A stretch of DNA of 10,424 nt from Gammaproteobacteria bacterium (GTDB lineage Bacteria; Pseudomonadota; Gammaproteobacteria; GCA-001735895): NCBI GenBank assembly GCA_003645435.1, contig QNFD01000063.1, positions 1 to 10,424 on the forward strand. Direction: 5' to 3'. The notes beneath the pieces are model-generated. The model did not search any database. It was not told where the DNA came from and was given only the letters and a program-made list of their open reading frames with translations. The translations under genes and the position numbers were made by a program. Shown in pieces: positions 6,303 to 10,424 of the stretch (the first letter of the stretch is position 1; every line of letters starts with the position of its first letter).

Positions 6303-6749
6303 TCAGCCTACCTCGACCGTGCCATCCTCGTGAATGGAGATCGGATCACCCGTCTTTACCGCCTCGAGGAACTCGTCGCCAAGAAGGTCAATGGTGAAGA
6401 TCCGGCGGCCATTCCAGATGTCGTCCATGAACAGTCCGCCGGCCGCGATACTGTCAATATGCGCAGAGAACAGCATCGCTGTGAACCCCACCTTTAGGTC
6501 ATTCATGCCCATGATACACCCAGCGCCCATGGTGGATCCTACGGTTTGCGTGGTGCAGAGGATTTTTCCGGCCATATCCTTCCCGTACAATTCTTTGTTG
6601 GCCGAATCGGTGCAGGGTGCGCTGTCGGTCCTGCCGGCGAACATGTTCTCCAGGTAGGATGCGCTCGTGTTGAAGGCCTGCTTCGAAACCAGCGCCTCGC
6701 CTTTGAGCTCTCCGGGGAGTAAGGTCCGGCCCTTGAATGTTTTTGCCAT
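6303..6749 (-). CDS. Aconitase X swivel-domain subunit (small subunit, DUF126 type)
   Basis: A 148-residue protein matching the aconitase X swivel domain, which in two-subunit enzymes pairs with the catalytic chain to close the active site. Visible family features are the opening GRTLLPGELKGEALVSKQAF, then a central segment ending KILCTTQTVGST, where S72 occupies the place of the conserved active-site Ser, then GCIMG, and a C-terminal stretch ending DPISIHEDGTVEV. There is no signal peptide. The ATG at 6749 is certain: AAGGAG (6761-6756) sits 6 nt upstream and overlaps the stop of the large-subunit gene, leaving a 10-bp gap. Separate genes for the two parts identify a type II (heteromeric) aconitase X. 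Characterised bacterial members dehydrate cis-3-hydroxy-L-proline, whereas an archaeal branch dehydrates mevalonate 5-phosphate. The substrate here is unknown. Confidence 0.88.
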   Translation of the reverse strand: MAKTFKGRTLLPGELKGEALVSKQAFNTSASYLENMFAGRTDSAPCTDSANKELYGKDMAGKILCTTQTVGSTMGAGCIMGMNDLKVGFTAMLFSAHIDSIAAGGLFMDDIWNGRRIFTIDLLGDEFLEAVKTGDPISIHEDGTVEVG

Positions 6750-6759
6750 TTTAGTCTCC

Positions 6760-8148
6760 TTAAGAGGGGATTTTGCCCATTACGATGGCCTCGACGAGGA
6801 TATCGTCGGGGAGGTAGCGGAAGTTCGAATAGGTCCGGGTCTTGGCCGAGTTCGTGATCCCGCGCGTGCGCTCCGCGACTCCCTTCATGCCGGCATAACT
6901 GACCGCACACATATTGGTGACACGCACGCCTGCCTGCGTCATCTTGCTAGACAGTTCGCCTTCGTCTGCCACAAGGCGGCGCTTCACTGGGTTGACGCAG
7001 AACATGTAGATCGGAATGGCCGCCTCCTTCTTGCCAGCCTTGTCAAGCGCCTCGGTGATCAGGCGGCCATACTTTACGATCTCAAAGTAGCTGTTGTGCG
7101 GGCAGCCGATGAACGCGGCCGTGGGATCGGCATCCTTTTCTGGCCAGAGGTTCGGGAAGGTCTTGATGATCCGCGCCTGCTCGGCATCGTCGATCACGTA
7201 GGTCTGGTAGCCTTCGACCAGGAGATCGCGACCTTTTTCCCTGGCATCGGGCGTTACGCCCTCCACGTGATAAAGGCCGACCGCACCGGAAGCGGCCGTG
7301 GCGCTGCCCATGGCCTTCAGCAGATGCAGGTTGTCGGCTGTCACCTTGCCGCCCTCGAAATACTTTTCGAGGCCGGTGATATAGGGGACGTCTTCGACGA
7401 CCTTGGTTCCGATCCCGGTGCCGACCGCACCCCAGTCGGGTTCATTCGTGGTCTTCACCTCGACCAGCCACTTGGCACGCCGGCCGTCGTCGGTCATGAG
7501 ACCGAAAAGGGGAGCCTTTCCGAGAATGGCACTTAGCAGATCCATGCCGGCACCGTTCCGGTTGGTCCGGATACCGAGGGCAGAATTGCCGAAATTCACT
7601 GCGGATGATTCCGCCCAGGCAACGTAGGTCCCCGGTTCGGGAGCATTGCCAATCTCGTCCAGGTAGCAGGCGCAGGACCGAAAGTTCAGGTCCGGTGCCC
7701 CGAGGCGGGCATGGACCCAGTCCAGTTCCCGCTGCAATTTGTAGCCCTCGTAGATCTGCTCCATATCCTCTACATTGTTGTTGACGTTATAGAGGTCATA
7801 AGGACGCGGGTTCACTGTATAGGGCGCATAAGCCTTGAGCCCGGCCTCGGCGCATTCGTCGAACATTGCGATCATCGACCTCATGTATTCGGTGCCGACA
7901 TACATATTGCTGTGCGGTGCGCCGCCAAGGGCCACAAGCTTTTCAGCGCCGAAGGCATTGCCGTAAGCGACCACGATCTTCATGAGCTTGGCCTTCTCCT
8001 CGCCTTCCTTACCGTCGAGGATATCCTGTTCTTCCCGGGTCAGGGTCATCTGGTGGGGCGCGGCACCCGGCTTGGCATCCCACTGGGAAGCGCCTGTGTA
8101 CGTCGCCTTCTGGCCCGTCGGCTTCCCGTCCGGCCCCAGGCCTTGCAT
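6760..8148 (-). CDS. Aconitase X catalytic subunit (large subunit, DUF521 type)
   Basis: Counting from ATG 8148 (462 codons), the aconitase X catalytic domain begins at about residue 34 with MTLTREEQDILDGKEGE and runs to the C-terminus. Family motifs are RSCACYLDE (C159, C161), AWAESSAVNFGNSALGIRTNRNG (about 178-199), FIGCPHNS (C349) and NMCAVSY (C414) with TNSAKTRTY (432-440). The three conserved Cys positions fit binding of an iron-sulfur cluster used to dehydrate a hydroxy-acid. The domain looks intact. What is odd is the 5' end: neither Met 8148 nor Met 8049 has a visible Shine-Dalgarno, while the same frame runs back through one TAA (8175-8173) to a Tat signal peptide with a strong ribosome site at 8346. 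The true gene may therefore be 6760-8346 with a nonsense codon. The gene is followed after 10 bp by its swivel subunit. Confidence 0.87.
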   Translation of the reverse strand: MQGLGPDGKPTGQKATYTGASQWDAKPGAAPHQMTLTREEQDILDGKEGEEKAKLMKIVVAYGNAFGAEKLVALGGAPHSNMYVGTEYMRSMIAMFDECAEAGLKAYAPYTVNPRPYDLYNVNNNVEDMEQIYEGYKLQRELDWVHARLGAPDLNFRSCACYLDEIGNAPEPGTYVAWAESSAVNFGNSALGIRTNRNGAGMDLLSAILGKAPLFGLMTDDGRRAKWLVEVKTTNEPDWGAVGTGIGTKVVEDVPYITGLEKYFEGGKVTADNLHLLKAMGSATAASGAVGLYHVEGVTPDAREKGRDLLVEGYQTYVIDDAEQARIIKTFPNLWPEKDADPTAAFIGCPHNSYFEIVKYGRLITEALDKAGKKEAAIPIYMFCVNPVKRRLVADEGELSSKMTQAGVRVTNMCAVSYAGMKGVAERTRGITNSAKTRTYSNFRYLPDDILVEAIVMGKIPS

Positions 8149-8172
8149 GTCAGATGTGAGGAAATTTTCGGC

Positions 8173-8346
8173 TTAGCCTGGAAGGGCGCCGGTTCCAGAT
8201 GAGCCGGAGGATGATTGCCCACTGGCCTGCCCGCCAGTGTTACCGGCCTCGGTGCTCGCGGCCTTGGCACTCCCGGCCAGGGCAGAGAGTCCGGTGGGCA
8301 GCAGGGCGGTTAATGGTATCGCTTTAACGAATTCTCTACGTTTCAT
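8173..8346 (-). pseudogene. Tat signal-peptide leader ORF, in frame with aconitase X and ended by TAA
   Basis: ATG 8346 opens 57 codons behind AAAGGAG placed 6 nt upstream, one of the best ribosome sites in the window. The peptide starts MKRREFVKAIPLTALLPTGL: a twin-arginine motif (R3-R4-E-F6-V-K8), a moderately hydrophobic core, and a likely cleavage at AKA-A (residues 27-30). A Gly/Ser/Gln-rich linker follows, then Pro-Gly and TAA at 8175-8173. The frame continues without shift into AENFLTSD and the large aconitase X subunit, 198 nt (66 codons) from 8346 to Met 8148. The simplest reading is the severed 5' end of one Tat-exported aconitase X gene. Alternatives are a true separate small peptide, or a base error at the TAA. 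A Tat signal on an iron-sulfur enzyme makes sense because Tat carries folded, cofactor-loaded proteins. Confidence 0.72.
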
Positions 8347-8390
8347 GATTAACTCCTTTGTTTGCTTGTCTTCAATATACTCCGGCTGTG

Positions 8391-8429
8391 TATATTATCC
8401 AATTTGGGGGGGGGATTGACACAGATCAA
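8391..8429 (-). promoter_or_regulatory. Candidate FNR/Anr-type promoter of the aconitase X operon with G9 tract
   Basis: TTGACACAGATCAA (8416-8429) matches the FNR/Anr palindrome TTGAT-N4-ATCAA at 9 of 10 defined positions. On the minus strand it is followed by T, a run of nine C (8414-8406), AAATTG and a -10-like GATAAT (8399-8394). The palindrome centre would sit near -35 to -38 relative to the predicted start, rather than at the -41.5 typical of class II activation, so the role is uncertain. Leader transcription would enter the Tat ORF at 8346. Oxygen or redox control would suit an iron-sulfur enzyme, but this is inference. Confidence 0.35.
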
Positions 8430-8466
8430 ATTTGTGCTGGTGTCGAGGGCCTGATGACCAGGTGCG

Positions 8467-8484
8467 GAATTCAAGCATGAATTC
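8467..8484 (-). other. Inverted repeat at the 3' end of the cardiolipin synthase gene
   Basis: GAATTCA (8467-8473) and TGAATTC (8478-8484) are perfect 7-bp arms with a 4-nt loop, overlapping the cls stop codon. The stem is AT-rich and no U-tract follows on the minus strand, so termination here would be weak. Read-through from cls into the aconitase X operon therefore cannot be excluded. Confidence 0.35.
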
Positions 8485-9934
8485 AAAGTATCGGCCCGAG
8501 CATGGCGATGGTGTTGTTCCAAAGCCGGCGGGCCATTGACCATTGCTCTACCATCTCAACGGTGACAGGATGGGAACTGGCGAGGTAGGTTTCCTGGCGA
8601 CGACGCATCTCGTCGGTCAGTTTCGGATCGTAAAACAGGATATTGTTCTCGTAGTTCAACTCGAAGCTGCGGCGATCCATATTGGCCGAGCCCATCAAAG
8701 TCATTTCACCGTCGATGGTCATAGATTTCGTATGCAGCAGGCCGCCCACGTACTCGTGGATCCTTACCCCGGCTTCGAGCAGCTCGTGATAGTAGCTGTG
8801 GCTTGCCGCGGCAACCTGGATCGAGTCATTTCGAGCCGGGAACACGATCGTGGTTGTTATCCCGCGGCGAGCGGCAGCGCAAAGTGCGTCCTGCATGGAT
8901 TCGTTGGGCACGTAGTAGGGTGTCGTAATAATCAGGCTATGGCGGGCGGCATGCATCAGCGCCGCAAAGGTCTCGGGCATCGCCGAATTACGAACCGTCG
9001 GACCCGTGGCGATAACTTGGGCGGGGAAGCCTTTGACGGATGCATAAATCGGTGCTTCCAGCAGGCCGCCGATATCCTCGTCGACCTGCGCCATCCAGTC
9101 GCTCACGAAGACGTGCTGGTTCTGACGCGCTATCGGCCCCTCGAAACGTATCAGGGCGTCTACCCAGGGGGCGAACTTCGGTTTAACGCGAAACTCGGGA
9201 TCGGCGCAGTTCTGACTTCCACAGTAGGTGATACGGTCGTCGATGACGACGATCTTGCGGTGGTTGCGAAGATCGATGCGTCCAATCAGGGAACCCAGCA
9301 GCAGGTTTCTAATTGGCAGTGCGACCGCCACCTGGACACCGGCCGCGCGCATATCTTGCCAGTGTTTCGAGCCGATCATGACGCGCGAGCCGAGCCCGTC
9401 GGCCATCGCCCGGCAGGCCACGCCGCGGGCCGCGGCGCGTTTGAGCGCCTCGACCACCTTGAGGCCGTTGTTGTCTCCCAGCCAGATGTAGAAAATCAAA
9501 TGAATCTGGTCGCTGGCCGCATCCATGTCGTTCACTATATTATCGATGCCGGCGTTGGAGTCCGTCATCAGCCGGCCCGTGTTACCACCGACGGGTGCGA
9601 AGCCATTGATTGTCTTGCCTAAATGGAACAGTGGTGCGCAACGGCCCGGAAATTCCGCTTTAAGGAAAGCTTCGTTCTCGACCAGGGGGGAAGCCATGGG
9701 AGGCAAGTTCGCTAGCACCTTCTGCTCCCGGGCTACCCGTTTTTTACCGATACTGGTCTCCCCCAGGAGAATGTAGGCGAGAATACCAACAATGGGTAAT
9801 CCCACAATCAGCATGACCCAGGCGAGCCGCGATGCCGGTTCCCGATGGGGGCGCAGAATTGCGCGCATGATCATCGACAACCAGATCAGTCCCAGGCCGA
9901 TATAAATCGGGGTCTCCCACAAAGGGCTATCCAT
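8483..9934 (-). CDS. cls: Cardiolipin synthase (ClsA type, phospholipase D superfamily)
   Basis: A 483-residue inner-membrane enzyme, matching the usual ClsA length. It joins two phosphatidylglycerol molecules to make cardiolipin and glycerol. Two N-terminal membrane segments (about residues 8-28 and 36-57, with the typical PHREPASRLAWVMLIVGLP between and into the second) precede two HxKx4D phospholipase D motifs: NHRKIVVIDD (H225, K227, D232) followed by GSQN, and LLHTKSMTIDGE (H401, K403, D408) followed by GSANMDRRSFELNYE. Both active-site halves are complete, so the enzyme should be active. The ATG at 9934 has only a weak AGAAG upstream but fits the family start exactly. The gene is flanked by the aconitase X operon downstream and soxG upstream, with no visible functional link to either. 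Confidence 0.94.
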   Translation of the reverse strand: MDSPLWETPIYIGLGLIWLSMIMRAILRPHREPASRLAWVMLIVGLPIVGILAYILLGETSIGKKRVAREQKVLANLPPMASPLVENEAFLKAEFPGRCAPLFHLGKTINGFAPVGGNTGRLMTDSNAGIDNIVNDMDAASDQIHLIFYIWLGDNNGLKVVEALKRAAARGVACRAMADGLGSRVMIGSKHWQDMRAAGVQVAVALPIRNLLLGSLIGRIDLRNHRKIVVIDDRITYCGSQNCADPEFRVKPKFAPWVDALIRFEGPIARQNQHVFVSDWMAQVDEDIGGLLEAPIYASVKGFPAQVIATGPTVRNSAMPETFAALMHAARHSLIITTPYYVPNESMQDALCAAARRGITTTIVFPARNDSIQVAAASHSYYHELLEAGVRIHEYVGGLLHTKSMTIDGEMTLMGSANMDRRSFELNYENNILFYDPKLTDEMRRRQETYLASSHPVTVEMVEQWSMARRLWNNTIAMLGPIL

Positions 9935-10103
9935 TCTTCTGCTACCACCATTTCACGATTGTTACTTGCCTGCGCCGACCAGCGCATCACACCCAGTCAA
10001 CCACAGACGCGACTATACATTGAAACAGGTAAAACAGAAGACCGGGGCGAAAGTCTGGTATTAGGAAACAGGAAGTTTGCGCCCTGAATTGATCAGAAGC
10101 TCC
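9935..10103 (-). other. Intergenic region between soxG and cls
   Basis: About 170 bp without a convincing gene or clear terminator for the sox transcript. TATAGT on the minus strand (10017-10012) could serve as a -10 box for cls, but no good -35 lies at the right distance. A TTGACT further downstream lacks a matching -10. I can support no specific promoter. Confidence 0.35.
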
Positions 10104-10424
10104 TTAGGCAAATTCCTTGCAGGCATGTTCGATCGCATGTGCAAATGATCGTGCCAGGCTACGTGCGACGAACAGGTCGTAGCATGGGGTATCGTCGACC
10201 TGGACCACCAGCGCCGACATGTGCGCAACCGGGGTGAGGGCACAATTACCTGTTTTGAAAGCGCCAGGGTGCAGGTCGATGGCGCAGTTCTTTGCCATTA
10301 CCGTGCGGGCATGACTCCCACTCAGGCGTAATCCGCAGCGGCCGTGGCTTTGATCGACTACGGCTGCGAGCTCGCCAACTGCTTTTTTCAGAGTCTCTAA
10401 CAATTCGCCCGGTTTGCGACCAGA
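10104..10424 (-). CDS. soxG: Sarcosine oxidase gamma subunit, C-terminal part (partial)
   Basis: The frame enters from the right edge already open (SGRKPGE then LLETLKK) and ends at TAA 10106-10104, giving 106 visible codons. Family hallmarks are RCGLRLSGSHARTVMAKNCA, then DLHPGAFKTGNCALTPVAHM, and YDLFVARSLARSFAHAIEHA, matching the C-terminal half of SoxG and related to the aminomethyltransferase (GcvT-like) fold. SoxG is the small subunit of heterotetrameric sarcosine oxidase, which oxidises sarcosine to glycine and passes the one-carbon unit to tetrahydrofolate. The order soxB-soxD-soxA-soxG is typical and soxG is usually last, so the other subunits should lie to the right, outside the window. 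The TTG at 10403 should not be taken as the start because homologous sequence normally extends further upstream. Confidence 0.85.
   Translation of the reverse strand, partial: SGRKPGELLETLKKAVGELAAVVDQSHGRCGLRLSGSHARTVMAKNCAIDLHPGAFKTGNCALTPVAHMSALVVQVDDTPCYDLFVARSLARSFAHAIEHACKEFA

Noticed and set aside
6667..7536. Plus-strand open frame of 289 codons opposite the aconitase X genes
   Set aside because: It spans the opposite strand of two clear enzyme subunits and their junction, and its translation has no family features.
8173..8175. Recoding of the stop as selenocysteine or pyrrolysine
   Set aside because: The codon is TAA; those amino acids use TGA and TAG. No selenocysteine-type hairpin was apparent directly after it.
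8543..9622. Long plus-strand open frame of 359 codons opposite the cardiolipin synthase gene
   Set aside because: It is antisense to a gene with two intact phospholipase D motifs, shows no recognisable domain and has no ribosome site. It arises from the GC-biased codon use of the real gene.

Overview
The window looks like a chromosomal stretch from a Gram-negative proteobacterium. A marine or environmental gammaproteobacterium is the best guess. The support is two outer-membrane beta-barrel proteins with signal peptides and terminal Phe, Sec and Tat signal peptides, a ClsA-type cardiolipin synthase, a heterotetrameric sarcosine oxidase gamma subunit and a HupE/UreJ-family protein. Species cannot be told from sequence reading alone. 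No rRNA, tRNA, IS element or CRISPR array was seen.

Layout, left to right. (1) 1-785: the first 40 codons of a membrane-anchored or exported protein on the minus strand, divergent from a TetR-family regulator; their shared upstream region holds an imperfect inverted repeat. (2) 990-1820: an exported beta-barrel protein of unknown role on the plus strand. (3) 1937-2472: a compact RelE/ParE toxin and ribbon-helix-helix antitoxin module on the minus strand, with a clear promoter whose spacer carries tandem repeats. (4) 2604-2700: a cluster of GC-rich palindromes. (5) 2716-4673: a membrane-anchored parvulin-like protein and a HupE/UreJ-family membrane protein, overlapping by 4 bp. (6) 4740-8346: a minus-strand operon encoding a two-subunit aconitase X and an OprB-like porin, closed by a strong intrinsic terminator. 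(7) 8483-9934: cardiolipin synthase. (8) 10104 to the edge: the C-terminal part of SoxG.

The most notable locus is the aconitase X operon. Upstream of the large subunit, in the same frame and behind an excellent Shine-Dalgarno sequence, lies a 57-codon reading frame that encodes a textbook twin-arginine signal peptide and a Gly/Ser linker. A single in-frame TAA separates it from the aconitase X domain. The Met codons after the stop have no evident ribosome binding site. Either the gene encodes a Tat-exported iron-sulfur dehydratase recently broken by a nonsense mutation (or a sequence error), or the leader and enzyme are separate products. Aconitase X enzymes are normally cytoplasmic, so a periplasmic form served by a co-transcribed outer-membrane porin would be an unusual catabolic arrangement. 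The operon's promoter region also contains an FNR/Anr-like palindrome separated from a -10-like hexamer by a run of nine G/C pairs, which could vary in length.

Nearly all genes from 1937 rightward are on the minus strand and fall into separate short transcription units. Apart from the aconitase X operon, the parvulin-HupE pair and the toxin-antitoxin pair, the neighbours show no obvious shared function.
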